A stretch of DNA of 64,000 bases from Devosia sp. 1566 (GCF_004005995.1 NZ_CP034767.1:1240001-1304000); one strand, 5' to 3'; counted from the first letter of the stretch, positions 8,620-17,753 are shown. Translations and numbers: made by a program. Notes: generated by a model not told the origin, from the letters alone.

Positions 8620-8979
8620 AAAATAGCTATGAACACGCTGAAGTCAATGCCCGCCGGGATGTCAGTACGACGGGTAAATCAGAGTACTCGGACCGAAATC
8701 CCGGGGCAAATAGCGCGGATCAGAAGGTCGCGTGGAGTAAACGCGAAGCTAACCTTGATCATTGCTCTCGAGCGACAACCGCAAACATCGCGACGGCCGT
8801 GGAATGAGAGGCTGGACGGCAGCTAGCCCTGCCTTAGGCCCAAAAAGCAGACGGTCCGCAAACGGCCCCATTCTTGCCGTTGGTCGGTCACGCTGAATGT
8901 CTGAAACGGGGTCGATTTAAGCCACTGCCGGATGGGTGGGCGACTGTCTGCTCAGGTAACGGTTCGCAGCAGAGGTACT
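8620..8979. other. Intergenic stretch, no gene recognised
   Basis: Short reading frames here have no ribosome-binding site or family resemblance. It contains one copy (8841-8870) of a roughly 30-nt direct repeat whose second copy is at 9698-9728. Confidence 0.5.
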
Positions 8980-9597
8980 TCACCATCCCTGCGGCATCAG
9001 CGGTCCCCGCTCTGTGGCGGGATTATCCATGATCTCTTTATTCCTGCGGTGCTTCTCGATCGCTCGGTTCAGGCGCCGCTTTTGCTCTGCAACGTCCTGA
9101 TCCAGGATGCCCGGAAAAAGCGTGCGTACAACGTCGTCTTCGTCATCGTGATGCATCGCGCCTTCTCGGATGCCGTACCACCACACCTGAAATACCTGAG
9201 CCTCGATCGGTAATTTGCGTGTTACCGCCAGATAGTCCCACCACCCCAGAAAGAGCGGAATAAGGTTGGCCTGATCGGAAAAGGTCGCCATGACTGCTTC
9301 ATCATCCCGCGATGGATCATTCCGGTCTTTGCGAGTGAAGTGCTTGATCGCGTTCCAATAGACATTTCGCTCCTTCCGCAGCGACTGGACGTCAAACTTA
9401 GGGGACTTGTCCCAAATCAGCATCGAAATAGGCGCAACGTTTTCCTTGTGGGCAACGCGCTCAATGATCTCGCATCCGCCGCAAGCAAGCGACTGAATGG
9501 CGATCGGGTCTTTGTCGCGTAGGAAGAGAGCAAGAGCGCTGCCAAGCTGATGACGGGCAATGCGAACTGGGGTTTCGGAATCTGGGCTCATGCGCAT
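8980..9597 (-). CDS. Hypothetical protein
   Basis: About 205 residues from an ATG at 9597 (or 9591); no good Shine-Dalgarno sequence is visible, and an upstream start at 9651 is possible. The protein is soluble, rich in charged residues and tryptophan (LGWWDYLAV, VFQVWWYG). It has two close cysteines early on (CGGC, about residue 40) and a basic helical C-terminus (KRRLNRAIEKHRRNKE). I recognise no family. It stands alone, flanked by two imperfect direct repeats of about 30 nt. Confidence 0.55.
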   Translation of the reverse strand: MRMSPDSETPVRIARHQLGSALALFLRDKDPIAIQSLACGGCEIIERVAHKENVAPISMLIWDKSPKFDVQSLRKERNVYWNAIKHFTRKDRNDPSRDDEAVMATFSDQANLIPLFLGWWDYLAVTRKLPIEAQVFQVWWYGIREGAMHHDDEDDVVRTLFPGILDQDVAEQKRRLNRAIEKHRRNKEIMDNPATERGPLMPQGW

Positions 9598-9785
9598 AAG
9601 TATTGCGAGGCAATCGCAGCTGCACAAGACGTATGTACGGTTCGCGTCCAAGGCCAGTGCGCCTGCAGTCAGAGTGTCTGCTATTTATCTAGCGCAGCCA
9701 AAAGCGGACTGTCCGCAACCGGCCCCCAAAGTGCCGCTCGAAAACGGGGCTGCCTGACAACGCTCTCCACTAACCGCAACACCGT

Positions 9786-11213
9786 CTAGCTTTTCTCCTC
9801 CTTTCGCTTGTTGTCAGCTCTCGCTGCGGACTCTGTGAGAGGTTCGAGCCGCATCAAGGCTGCGAACTCCTCGTGAGTTAGAAAACCTAGAGCGACCACC
9901 GTCGCCTCGACGGAATGTCCGCTCCCCTGCGCCGCCTTCGCAACGGCGACCGCGTTCTCGTAGCCGATACGAGGCACTAAAGCTGTTACAGCAACGAGGC
10001 TGTTGCTCAAGAGGCTCGCAATTCGCGTCTCGTCGGCAACGATCCCTGTCACGCACCGCTCTGTCAGCACCGTCATGGCGGCTTCCAGCATACGGATCGA
10101 CTGGAGGATGTTGAAGATAACAACCGGCTCCATCACGTTGAGCTGAAGCTGGCCGGCTTCAGCGGCGAGGGTCACCGTGAGGTCGTTTCCGATCACCTGG
10201 TAGGCTGTCTGGTTAACGACCTCGGGGATCACCGGATTGACTTTGCCCGGCATGATGGATGATCCGGCCTGCACTGCCGGCAGGATGATCTCGCCGATCC
10301 CGGCCCGCGGTCCGCTGCCGAGCAGCCGCAGGTCGTTGCAGATCTTCGAGAGCTTGACCGCAATGCGCTTCAGCACCCCCGAGAAGGTCACGAACGCACC
10401 GAGGTCCGAAGAGGCCTCTACCAAGTCGGTTGCCGGGATCAGCGGCATGCCAAATATGGCGGATAGTTGAGACACTGCGGCCTCCCGGTAGCCCGCCGGA
10501 GCATTGATGCCAGTTCCCACTGCAGTGCCGCCAAGATTGGTTTCGCGCAGTAGGTCTGAAACCTGACCCAGGCGCTCGATGTCTTCATTGATTGTTGCCG
10601 CGAAAGCGGAGAACTCCATTCCCAAAGTCATGGGAACCGCATCCATCAACTGGGTGCGGCCAACCTTCACTATCCCGGCGAAGGCACGGCCCCGCTCGGC
10701 GAACGCCTCGCTGAGGTGGCGCTGCACGCCCATCAGCGGTCGGGAGGCGAGCAGAATGGCAAGCCGTGCGGCGGTCGGGTAAACGTCGTTGGTCGACTGC
10801 GAACAGTTGACGTGGTCATTGGGATGCAAATGCCGATAGTCACCACGCGGCCGTCCGAGCCGGTCAAGCCCAAGATTGGCGATCACCTCATTGGCATTCA
10901 TGTTGGTCGACGTACCGGCCCCGCCCTGGATCATATCAACGACGAAGTGCTCGTGGTGCTTCCCGTCGATGATCTCGTCGCAGACAGCGGCGATGATTTC
11001 GGCGAGCTCGGGGGCCAGCGCTCCCACCTGGGCGTTTGCCAGCGCCGCCGCCTTCTTCACCATAGCCAGTGCGCGCGGTAGCTCAGGGAAGTGCGACAGC
11101 CTCACGCCCGTGATGGGAAAGTTGGTCAGCGCCCGCGCGGTGTGGATACCATATAGGGAATCGGCTGAAAGGGGCAGTTCCCCAATCGAATCGTGCTCGA
11201 GGCGCTTGCTCAT
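9786..11213 (-). CDS. aspA: Aspartate ammonia-lyase (class II fumarase/aspartase family)
   Basis: 475 residues. The family signature GSSIMPGKVNPVIPE (about residues 317-331) with the catalytic serine is present, as are the GGAGTSTNMNANE block (about 97-109), which binds the substrate carboxylate, and NDHVNCSQSTND (about 131-142). Length and the GAGTS.NMN pattern fit aspartase, which converts L-aspartate to fumarate and ammonia; fumarase C is the main alternative and cannot be fully excluded. It stands alone and borders the accessory region, with no partner gene. Confidence 0.85.
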   Translation of the reverse strand: MSKRLEHDSIGELPLSADSLYGIHTARALTNFPITGVRLSHFPELPRALAMVKKAAALANAQVGALAPELAEIIAAVCDEIIDGKHHEHFVVDMIQGGAGTSTNMNANEVIANLGLDRLGRPRGDYRHLHPNDHVNCSQSTNDVYPTAARLAILLASRPLMGVQRHLSEAFAERGRAFAGIVKVGRTQLMDAVPMTLGMEFSAFAATINEDIERLGQVSDLLRETNLGGTAVGTGINAPAGYREAAVSQLSAIFGMPLIPATDLVEASSDLGAFVTFSGVLKRIAVKLSKICNDLRLLGSGPRAGIGEIILPAVQAGSSIMPGKVNPVIPEVVNQTAYQVIGNDLTVTLAAEAGQLQLNVMEPVVIFNILQSIRMLEAAMTVLTERCVTGIVADETRIASLLSNSLVAVTALVPRIGYENAVAVAKAAQGSGHSVEATVVALGFLTHEEFAALMRLEPLTESAARADNKRKEEKS

Positions 11214-11585
11214 ACATTTTCCTATGGCTTAGCCGGGGCCTGCCGCTCTCCTTGGCACCTGGCTCTCCGGCTGTTTTGTTCCGAGACGGTGAGACTGCGC
11301 TTGCACATCAGCTCCCAGCCACGTCAGCTGTATAAAGCAGAGTAACAGGAACAACATGCAACAGAAGCGCGACCCCACGTAGCCATGCGAACGGCGGATT
11401 GACGGTCGCGGATGCGGCCGGTCATTTGCCGTCCCCAAATGAGCCATGGACGTGTGGGCAAGCCAAACGGCTGCTTTCGACAACGCCGCCGCCCGGAGCG
11501 GACAGACCGCTTCCTGCCCCAAATCGGCCCTGCTTATCCCCGCAGCCAGGAGCAGGGGTACTCTACCTCCAAACAGGAGGTGAAC
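11214..11585. other. Intergenic stretch at the left edge of the accessory region
   Basis: No convincing gene or tRNA. The left end of the integrated element probably lies here or just beyond, because the integrase follows at 11857. I could not find a matching direct repeat near 43.5 kb by eye. Confidence 0.4.
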
Positions 11586-11765
11586 ATGTCACGAGAAGTT
11601 AGTCGCACCCGAGCTCAATACCTCAACGGCATAGCGGTGGCTCTGTTGGGCAGCAGCGTATCAGCAGTCAGCGCCGGTGCTCCGATGTGGGTGCTTGTAC
11701 CTGCAGTAGCCGGAAGCCTGCTGTTGCACTGGCAGGCTGTACAAACTATCCGGCAGGGAAAGTGA
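11586..11765 (+). CDS. Small membrane protein
   Basis: 59 residues with a very good ribosome-binding site (AGGAGGTG, 4 nt before ATG 11586). Two hydrophobic segments are seen: about residues 14-30 (NGIAVALLGSSVSAVSAG) and 33-50 (PMWVLVPAVAGSLLLHW). No known family. Its position just before the integrase suggests it belongs to the mobile element; function unknown. Confidence 0.6.
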   Translation: MSREVSRTRAQYLNGIAVALLGSSVSAVSAGAPMWVLVPAVAGSLLLHWQAVQTIRQGK

Positions 11766-11856
11766 GGGTTTCGGGGAAAGCAACTGCTGAGGCTGGTGCT
11801 GGTAACCTTGCCTTTGCCTCCGGGTCGCAATGCAGCCTGCTTTTACAGGATGCGCC

Positions 11857-13263
11857 ATGAGTATTACACGCCTTAGCCGCCCCGACTTGAGCCTTGAGGA
11901 GGTGAGGGAAGCGCTGGCCGTTCGCGATACGCCATACTACCACCTGATCAGTTACGGCCGGCACGTGGGCCTACGGCGATCTTTGGAGGGGGACTTCTGG
12001 GTTGCTCGCATTCGCACCAGGGCAGGCGGCTACTATCGGCGGCAGATCGGCCCCGTTTCTGACAGCACAAGCCCGGGACTGACATACGCGGAGGGGGTGG
12101 CTGCAGCGCGAGAGTGGTTTTCTCGTCCCGGCGTTCACGCACATGCCGCCGACGAGAAGCGCATTGGGGTGCGGCAAGAGCTTGTGGTCTGCCCTGTGCC
12201 GGGGCTTTATAGCGTTGCTCACGCGATGAACGAGTACGTGGAGTGGAAGCGACTGGCTGCAGCCAAGAGCCACTTCGAGACCAATCTATCCCTCATCAAC
12301 CACCACATTATTCCTCGCCTGGCCCATGTGCCTGTTGCAGAGTTCACCGGCGAGCACCTCAGGCGGTTTGTTAAAGAGGTGCTGGAAACACCGCCCAAAC
12401 GCGGCAATCAAACGCTAGGCAAGAAGCGCAGCATCGACAGCCTTGATGACGAGCAGGCGCGGAAGCGCAAGAAGACCATCAACACCCTGATCGGCATTCT
12501 GCGGGTGGCCTTCCAAATGGGGTGGGAAAGCGGCAAGATCGAAAGCGATCGATCCTGGCGCTGCCTGAGGCGCATTCCTGCGGTGGATCGGCCTCGGATA
12601 CTACATCTGTCCAGACCCGAATGCCGCGAACTTCTGGCGCAGTGCCGGCCGGACGTCGCTCGGTTGGTTCTAGGCGCTCTGTACACGGGCTGCCGGGCTA
12701 CTGAACTGCTGCGCCTGCGCTGCGGCGATGTCGGGCGCGACGGATACGGCATCTATGTGGCGCCGCTCAAGACGTACAAGCCCCGGTTCGTGTTCCTGCC
12801 CGATGAAGCCATGGCTTGGTTTCTGGACCTCACCAAGGACCGCAAGCGCTCAGACCTGGTGTTTATCCGCGACAGCGGCAAACCCTGGTTCGGCAACTAC
12901 AAGCACCTGTTCAAGGCGGCTGTCCGCGCTGCCGCTTTGCCAGAAGAGTTCACGTTTCATGGCTTGCGCCACACCTATGCCAGCCAGCTCATCCAAGCCG
13001 GAGCAACCGTGTACGCGGTGGCCGAGCAGCTAGGTCATGCTGACCCTACCACGGTTCTGAGGACGTACGGTCACCTCTCCCCACAGATCCGAGAGTCTGA
13101 GGTGCGGCAGCGGTTCACCACTCTCAGCCACGATAACGCTCAAGTCGCCAAGGACCGCCGCGACGAACTCCGCACTTGGCGTGGTAGCCTGCATGGAGCC
13201 GACTGGCGGGAATATGCAAAGATCTCAGATGTGCAGGAATACGAGACCGAGCAGATCGATTAG
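11857..13263 (+). CDS. Tyrosine-type site-specific integrase
   Basis: 468 residues from ATG 11857 (an ATG at 11830 is possible). The C-terminal catalytic domain shows the first arginine in LYTGCRATELLRLR (about residue 285), a lysine in the beta-hairpin region LKTYKPRFVF, the HxxR box in FHGLRHTYASQL (about 365-377), the second histidine in EQLGHADPTTVL and the nucleophilic tyrosine in RTYGHLSP (about 405). The N-terminus carries an arm-type/SAM-like region. It should integrate and excise the surrounding element. It converges tail-to-tail (4-nt overlap) with the recombinase operon. Confidence 0.92.
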   Translation: MSITRLSRPDLSLEEVREALAVRDTPYYHLISYGRHVGLRRSLEGDFWVARIRTRAGGYYRRQIGPVSDSTSPGLTYAEGVAAAREWFSRPGVHAHAADEKRIGVRQELVVCPVPGLYSVAHAMNEYVEWKRLAAAKSHFETNLSLINHHIIPRLAHVPVAEFTGEHLRRFVKEVLETPPKRGNQTLGKKRSIDSLDDEQARKRKKTINTLIGILRVAFQMGWESGKIESDRSWRCLRRIPAVDRPRILHLSRPECRELLAQCRPDVARLVLGALYTGCRATELLRLRCGDVGRDGYGIYVAPLKTYKPRFVFLPDEAMAWFLDLTKDRKRSDLVFIRDSGKPWFGNYKHLFKAAVRAAALPEEFTFHGLRHTYASQLIQAGATVYAVAEQLGHADPTTVLRTYGHLSPQIRESEVRQRFTTLSHDNAQVAKDRRDELRTWRGSLHGADWREYAKISDVQEYETEQID

Positions 13264-13661
13264 CCGGCCAAGTTCCGCTCCTGCTCATGCCACAGCTCGG
13301 TCTTGAGCGACAGTAGCGGTGGCAGGAGCAGATCAATTCGCTGTCCTTCCAGGATGCCCTCGATAATCTCGGGCGCGAGAAGGGTCATCCTAACCACCCG
13401 GCTAACATAGGATCTATCGATCCCCTCTGCATCCGCCATCTCCGCCACGGTGGCGTAGGCACCACTCTCCAGCAGCTTGCGCCACCGGAAGGCTCGCGCG
13501 AGGGCCTTGACCAGAGTGTTGTCGATCCGCGGGCGGGCAGAGGTGGCGATTTCTTCTCCTGCTGGCGACAGCACCAGCTTGCGCCCGCCGCGTCTGCGGA
13601 TGGTTAGCGGAACGGCAATTGTGAGGGTGTCTGCAGCCTCGTTCTGATGTGTTCTGCTCAT
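13260..13661 (-). CDS. HTH-containing partner protein of serine recombinase operon
   Basis: 133 residues. A basic block (PLTIRRRGGRKLVLSP) is followed by a putative helix-turn-helix (YATVAEMADAEGIDRSYVSR, about residues 69-88). Such a protein regularly follows large serine recombinases and DUF2924 proteins in alphaproteobacterial islands. It is the last gene of a four-gene operon with ATGA overlaps. It may regulate the operon or act as a recombination accessory factor; this is inference. Confidence 0.75.
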   Translation of the reverse strand: MSRTHQNEAADTLTIAVPLTIRRRGGRKLVLSPAGEEIATSARPRIDNTLVKALARAFRWRKLLESGAYATVAEMADAEGIDRSYVSRVVRMTLLAPEIIEGILEGQRIDLLLPPLLSLKTELWHEQERNLAG

Positions 13662-14971
13662 GCTGCCTGCCGGTGCTTGCTGGTGGTCGGCAGTTCGGCT
13701 GCGAGGGTTTGCAGTCCCTCGCTCCTGATCCGAATCCTTGCGCCTTCAGTGCTCAGGTCCACTCGCTCAACCAGCAGCTGCACGATCCTGGCCTGCTCGG
13801 CCGGGAACAGCTGATCCCACGCGCTTTCGAACTGCTGTAGGGCGAGCCTAACCTCATCATCTGTCACGCTTGGATCCTGCTGCCGTGCCGCCGCTGCGGT
13901 CCTGGCGATGATTTCGGGTGACCTCAGGATTCCTCGCAGCTGATCGATGACCACGCGCTCGATCTCGGCAGCACTAATGCGCCGGATGGGGCAGGTCTCA
14001 GGTCCCAGCTTAAGCACCGACATCGTCACGTAGTAGCGGTAGAGCTTGCCCCGCCGCCTGGTGTGAGTTGGGGTCATTGCCACGCCATTGGGGGCAAACA
14101 GCAAGCCCTTGAGCAGGGCAGGGGTTTGCGCCCTGGTTTTGCACGCACGGGAGCGAGGGCTTTCTTCCATGATAGCGTGCACCTTGTCCCATAGCTCGTG
14201 GCTGATGATCGCCTCGTGCTCGCCGGGGTAAGCAGTGCCTTTGTGGACGGCCAGGCCAAGATAGGTGCGGTTGCCTAGAAGTTTGTAGATGTACCCCTTG
14301 TCGATCGGCTTGCCCGAACGGGTGCAGAGGTTCTGCTCTCCGAGTTCCTTGGCGAGGAGTGTGGCGGAGCCGAGTTTGAGGAAGCGGGCAAAGATGGTGC
14401 GGACGATCTCAGCTTCGTCTTCTCGCACCCGGAGCTTGCGGTTTTCCACCCGATAGCCGAACGGCACCAGCCCACCCATCCACATGCCCTTTTTGCGTGA
14501 GGCCGCTACCTTGTCCCTGACGCGCTCGCCAATGACCTCGCGCTCAAACTGGGCAAACGAAAGGAGGATGTTGAGGGTCAGCCGACCCATGGAGGTGGTG
14601 GTATTGAACGACTGGGTCACCGAGACAAAGGTCACCCCATGCTTGTCAAACACATCCACCAGCTTGGAGAAGTCCATCAGTGAGCGGGACAGGCGGTCGA
14701 TCTTGTAGACCACGACCACGTCAACGAGGCCGTCTTCAATGTCAGCCATGAGGCGCTTGAGGGCAGGGCGGTCGAGATTGCCACCCGAGAACCCACCATC
14801 ATCATAGTCGTCGCGAACCGGGATCCAGCCTTCCGGCTTTTGGCTGGCGATAAAGGCTTGGCAAGCCTCCCGCTGCGCGTCGAGCGAGTTGAAGGCCATG
14901 TCCAGGCCTTCCTCGGTTGATTTGCGGGTGTAGACGGCACAGCGCAGCCGTCGCATCACCACATCCTTCAT
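13658..14971 (-). CDS. Large serine recombinase (recombinase family protein)
   Basis: 437 residues from ATG 14971, with GAGGAG 7-12 nt upstream and a 4-nt overlap with the DUF2924 gene. The N-terminal resolvase domain has the catalytic serine at about residue 18 (VYTRKSTEEG), then DGGFSGGNLDRPAL and VVVYKIDRLSRSL. The Recombinase domain follows (VPFGYRVENRKLR, SGKPIDKGYIYKLLGNRTY, about 200-280). Next comes a region where a zinc ribbon normally sits (LLKGLLFAPNGVAMTPTHTR), but the usual cysteines are missing. A helical C-terminus follows. It is shorter than phiC31-type integrases, and may mobilise part of the region independently of the tyrosine integrase. Confidence 0.9.
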   Translation of the reverse strand: MKDVVMRRLRCAVYTRKSTEEGLDMAFNSLDAQREACQAFIASQKPEGWIPVRDDYDDGGFSGGNLDRPALKRLMADIEDGLVDVVVVYKIDRLSRSLMDFSKLVDVFDKHGVTFVSVTQSFNTTTSMGRLTLNILLSFAQFEREVIGERVRDKVAASRKKGMWMGGLVPFGYRVENRKLRVREDEAEIVRTIFARFLKLGSATLLAKELGEQNLCTRSGKPIDKGYIYKLLGNRTYLGLAVHKGTAYPGEHEAIISHELWDKVHAIMEESPRSRACKTRAQTPALLKGLLFAPNGVAMTPTHTRRRGKLYRYYVTMSVLKLGPETCPIRRISAAEIERVVIDQLRGILRSPEIIARTAAAARQQDPSVTDDEVRLALQQFESAWDQLFPAEQARIVQLLVERVDLSTEGARIRIRSEGLQTLAAELPTTSKHRQAA

Positions 14972-15456
14972 GGCTTGCTCCTCTGGTTCTTGAGCCCAAA
15001 GAAGGTCCAGCCATTCCAGCGGGTGCCGGTGATGCGCCGGGCAATGGCTGAGAGGGAGGTATAGGGCACGCCGAGATAGTCGAAGCCCTTGTCGGTGACA
15101 GTGACCGTATGCTCGACACCCTGCCACTCGCGTAGCAGGCGCGTCCCGGCAATCGGCAGTAGATTGGCAGACCTTTTGCGCACCTCGATGCGGCCGCCGT
15201 CCAGTTGTTCGCCGAGCTGCTCCAGGTGCCGAATGGTCTCGGGCTTTAGCCCACCATAGACCAGCTCCTGAATGCGGTAGGTGAGGCGGCTCTCCAGGAA
15301 CTTGCGGTTGTAGGGTGGTGGTTCGGTGCCAAACAGGGTCCGCCACTTGGCCTTGAGCTCGGAGATGGAGAGAATCTTGAGCTCAGCAATCTGCGCCAGC
15401 ACGCTTTCGCGCTGAGGATCGCTGGTAGGTCTATTCTTTGCTGCAGCAGCACTCAT
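14968..15456 (-). CDS. DUF2924 domain protein
   Basis: 162 residues from ATG 15456, overlapping the small upstream gene by 4 nt. Features seen are ELKAKWRTLFGTEPPPYNRK (about 33-52), the RLTYRIQELVYGGL helix and a C-terminal WNGWTFFGL segment typical of DUF2924 proteins. These are almost always encoded just before a large serine recombinase, as here. The function is unproven; a DNA-binding or recombination-directionality role is plausible from the context. A start at 15489 exists but would extend into the upstream gene. Confidence 0.85.
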   Translation of the reverse strand: MSAAAAKNRPTSDPQRESVLAQIAELKILSISELKAKWRTLFGTEPPPYNRKFLESRLTYRIQELVYGGLKPETIRHLEQLGEQLDGGRIEVRKRSANLLPIAGTRLLREWQGVEHTVTVTDKGFDYLGVPYTSLSAIARRITGTRWNGWTFFGLKNQRSKP

Positions 15457-15650
15457 ACACGCACTCCCGGTTGGTTCTGGGGCACACACATGCGTGGTGT
15501 CGGCGACCTATCCAGCCCAAGATCTGCCGACTGCGGAGAGAGTTTGGTTGACTGTGCCGCTCGCAGGCGCATGAGGCCAAGCGCCAAGATCTCTGTCACC
15601 TCGGCAATTCGCTCCGGGGCGGTCATTCTGTTGGGGTGCAGCGGGTTCAT
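15453..15650 (-). CDS. Small leading protein of the recombinase operon
   Basis: 65 residues from ATG 15650 with GGAGG 8 nt upstream. It starts MNPLHPNRMTAPERIAEV, a pattern I associate with the short proteins preceding DUF2924/recombinase pairs in alphaproteobacteria. The stop overlaps the DUF2924 start by 4 nt, so it is the first gene of a coupled four-gene operon. Function unknown. Confidence 0.65.
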   Translation of the reverse strand: MNPLHPNRMTAPERIAEVTEILALGLMRLRAAQSTKLSPQSADLGLDRSPTPRMCVPQNQPGVRV

Positions 15651-15926
15651 CTTGTGCCTCCGGTTGGAAGCAAGATGCCCATGGCCAGCAAGCCGCACAA
15701 ACAAAATCAGGTACTTAGGGTAGAGGTGCGGCTAGAAAGTCAGTCCAGCGTAGCTGATCGCAGTTGCAGCTTTTCCACAAGGATGTGCGCCCCACGAGGC
15801 CCGCAGGCCGCCCCGCAGAATCAGACTCGACTCCCATAAGCAGGAGAACATAAAGTGAACGAAGCGGAGAGTAGACGGGCGTAGAACCTTGGCTTGCGCG
15901 CTTGCGCAACAGGTATGGAGATCACC

Positions 15927-16208
15927 ATGAGCTTTGGAGCTTTGCTGCGGACCAGGCGGAACGAGCGCGGGCTGACGCTCGAGGATGTCGCGGTCCGCGT
16001 TGAACTATCGCTTCCTCATCTGTCTCGCATTGAGCGGGACCGGGAGAATCCACCGCGTGACGAGATCATTGAGAAGCTCGCCGCGACCATCGGTATTCCG
16101 GCTGATGATCTCTTCGCTGAAGCCAGGCGCCTGCCGCCTGACCTCAAAGAGCAAGCTGGAGAGGTATTTGCTCTGTACCGTCGTGCGAACCGCGGCTGGA
16201 CACGCTGA
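15927..16208 (+). CDS. XRE-family HTH regulator
   Basis: 93 residues from ATG 15927, with GGAG 8 nt upstream; ATG 15915 is an alternative. Residues 1-60 form a Cro/CI-type HTH (LRTRRNERGLTLEDVAVRVE, SLPHLSRIERDRENPP). It overlaps the following ImmA/IrrE-like peptidase gene by 1 nt. In ICE and phage systems such pairs work as a repressor and its cleaving anti-repressor (ImmR/ImmA of ICEBs1), so it may control the element. A toxin-antitoxin role is an alternative. Confidence 0.85.
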   Translation: MSFGALLRTRRNERGLTLEDVAVRVELSLPHLSRIERDRENPPRDEIIEKLAATIGIPADDLFAEARRLPPDLKEQAGEVFALYRRANRGWTR

Positions 16209-16972
16209 TGGTTGGCCAGATCGCCCTTAAGTATCCGCATGACGCGCGATCTCTCGAGCCCGGCCGCCTGCGAAGATCTGACATCGCGGCGCTCGCCCTC
16301 GAGGTGCGGGAGCAGTTGGTTCCCGATCGAACGCCCAAGCTGGACGTGACCAGGATCATTCATGCGACCAGGCAATTGCGCGTCAACGGGCTTGAATACG
16401 ATGCGCACTGGGAGCTGCGGAAAGACCTGCAAGGTGAGTTCGGCGAACCTGCACTCGGTCTTGTCGACTTCGACAAGGAGCTGCCCAAGACAGCCCTGGT
16501 GTTCCTCGATGAGTTCGAGGTGCACAACAGAGACTACATCGCACGTTCGACCGCGGCTCACGAGCTCGCCCATCTGCTGTTCGACGCACCCGCTCGCCTG
16601 AGGAAGATCGAGCGAGGGGAGACGCTCTCGCCTGTGCAGAAGGCCGATCTGATGCTGCCCAAGGACCGATCGGGGCGAAGTGAACCGATGAACTGGGTCG
16701 AATGGCGCGCGGATGAGTTCATGGGATCGCTGCTAGCGCCGGCGAAGGTCATTCATGCCCACATGCTCAGGGTGTGCATCGCTCTGCGCGTACCGCGGCG
16801 CGCTAACGAACAAGGTCGGTTGATGATCAACGGCAACAAGGCTGGCAATGATTTGATCCAGGCTGTCATCGACGAACTGGCCGAGATCTTTGGACTTTCG
16901 AGCGTCTTCATCGAGTACCGACTGCAGCGTTACGGCTTTGTGCATGGGGAGCGGAATCGCTTCCATGCTTAA
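16208..16972 (+). CDS. ImmA/IrrE-family metallopeptidase
   Basis: 254 residues. The zinc motif HELAH (AAHELAHLLFDAP, about residues 118-130) and a downstream glutamate in WRADEFMGSLLAP (about 163-175) mark the family. ImmA cleaves the partner XRE repressor. No membrane segments. It is translationally coupled to the XRE gene upstream and overlaps the next gene by 8 nt. It probably governs induction of the element, which is inference from ICEBs1-type systems. Confidence 0.88.
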   Translation: MVGQIALKYPHDARSLEPGRLRRSDIAALALEVREQLVPDRTPKLDVTRIIHATRQLRVNGLEYDAHWELRKDLQGEFGEPALGLVDFDKELPKTALVFLDEFEVHNRDYIARSTAAHELAHLLFDAPARLRKIERGETLSPVQKADLMLPKDRSGRSEPMNWVEWRADEFMGSLLAPAKVIHAHMLRVCIALRVPRRANEQGRLMINGNKAGNDLIQAVIDELAEIFGLSSVFIEYRLQRYGFVHGERNRFHA

Positions 16973-17753
16973 GCACATCAAGACCTACTTCAACCTGCGC
17001 GAGATCCAGGCCCGCTGGAACTCTGATGATGATGACATACAGTACTTCATCCTCAACGATCTGCTTGAGGTCTGTGTATGGACTATGAATGTTGAGGTAA
17101 GGCCGACGGACGGCAGTGAGACTGTGATGCTTGACGGCGTTCAGCCCGTGTTCGGGAAGGATCTGTGGCCGGTTCTCAGAACAGGTGTGAGCCCGGTGAA
17201 TAGATTCCGCCAGGGCGATAAGGAGTTGATCAGGCAGAACCCGGCCACGCCCTTTCTAGTCAGAGTGGATGATCTGCTTGTGACCCGTGTGGAGCGAGAT
17301 CGCTTCGAGCGAGAGAACGGCTTCGCCCTTGAGCCGGAGCTTACGGCAAGTCCTGAGTTGTTCGATCCGCTAGCGACGTTCAAGCACGATGCTACCTACG
17401 CCCATGTTACCATCGCCAACAGTGTCTTCAAGCTTGGTGCTCTTCAGGGGAACATCATCAAGCAACTGCACGCAGCCGCAAAGGCCGGTCAGCCCTGGGT
17501 TCACCAGGATGTTCTGCTGAGCAATACAAATGCGGGCTCGCCCAGGGTGGTGGACCTGTTCAAAGACAGAACGAAGCGAACCGCTCTGTTGAACGGCGAC
17601 GGTAAAGGCCACTTTCGTTTGAACCTTCCCGTCAGACCTGTCACCTCGCTGAAGCGGAGCGCTTACTCCGCTGCTGTGTTCAGAGGTGAAATCAGCAAAG
17701 TGGGACGCTCATCCCACCCATCCCACCTGACATCCCCCTTCATGGGACGCTGA
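16965..17753 (+). CDS. Hypothetical protein coupled to XRE-ImmA pair
   Basis: 262 residues from ATG 16965 (ATG 16944 possible), overlapping the ImmA-like gene by 8 nt, so the three genes form one operon. I recognise no domain. It is a soluble mixed alpha/beta-type sequence with several RVERDRFEREN-like charged stretches. The last 30 residues are encoded by C-rich repeat DNA (17701-17786), so the true end may have shifted by repeat growth. As the third gene of an XRE-ImmA operon it could be an effector or toxin, but nothing in the sequence proves it. Confidence 0.65.
   Translation: MLKHIKTYFNLREIQARWNSDDDDIQYFILNDLLEVCVWTMNVEVRPTDGSETVMLDGVQPVFGKDLWPVLRTGVSPVNRFRQGDKELIRQNPATPFLVRVDDLLVTRVERDRFERENGFALEPELTASPELFDPLATFKHDATYAHVTIANSVFKLGALQGNIIKQLHAAAKAGQPWVHQDVLLSNTNAGSPRVVDLFKDRTKRTALLNGDGKGHFRLNLPVRPVTSLKRSAYSAAVFRGEISKVGRSSHPSHLTSPFMGR

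Noticed and set aside
11214..11856. Attachment site matching the region around 43.5 kb
   Set aside because: Only short fragments such as CGGCCCTG agree by eye; no convincing direct repeat or tRNA gene was found.
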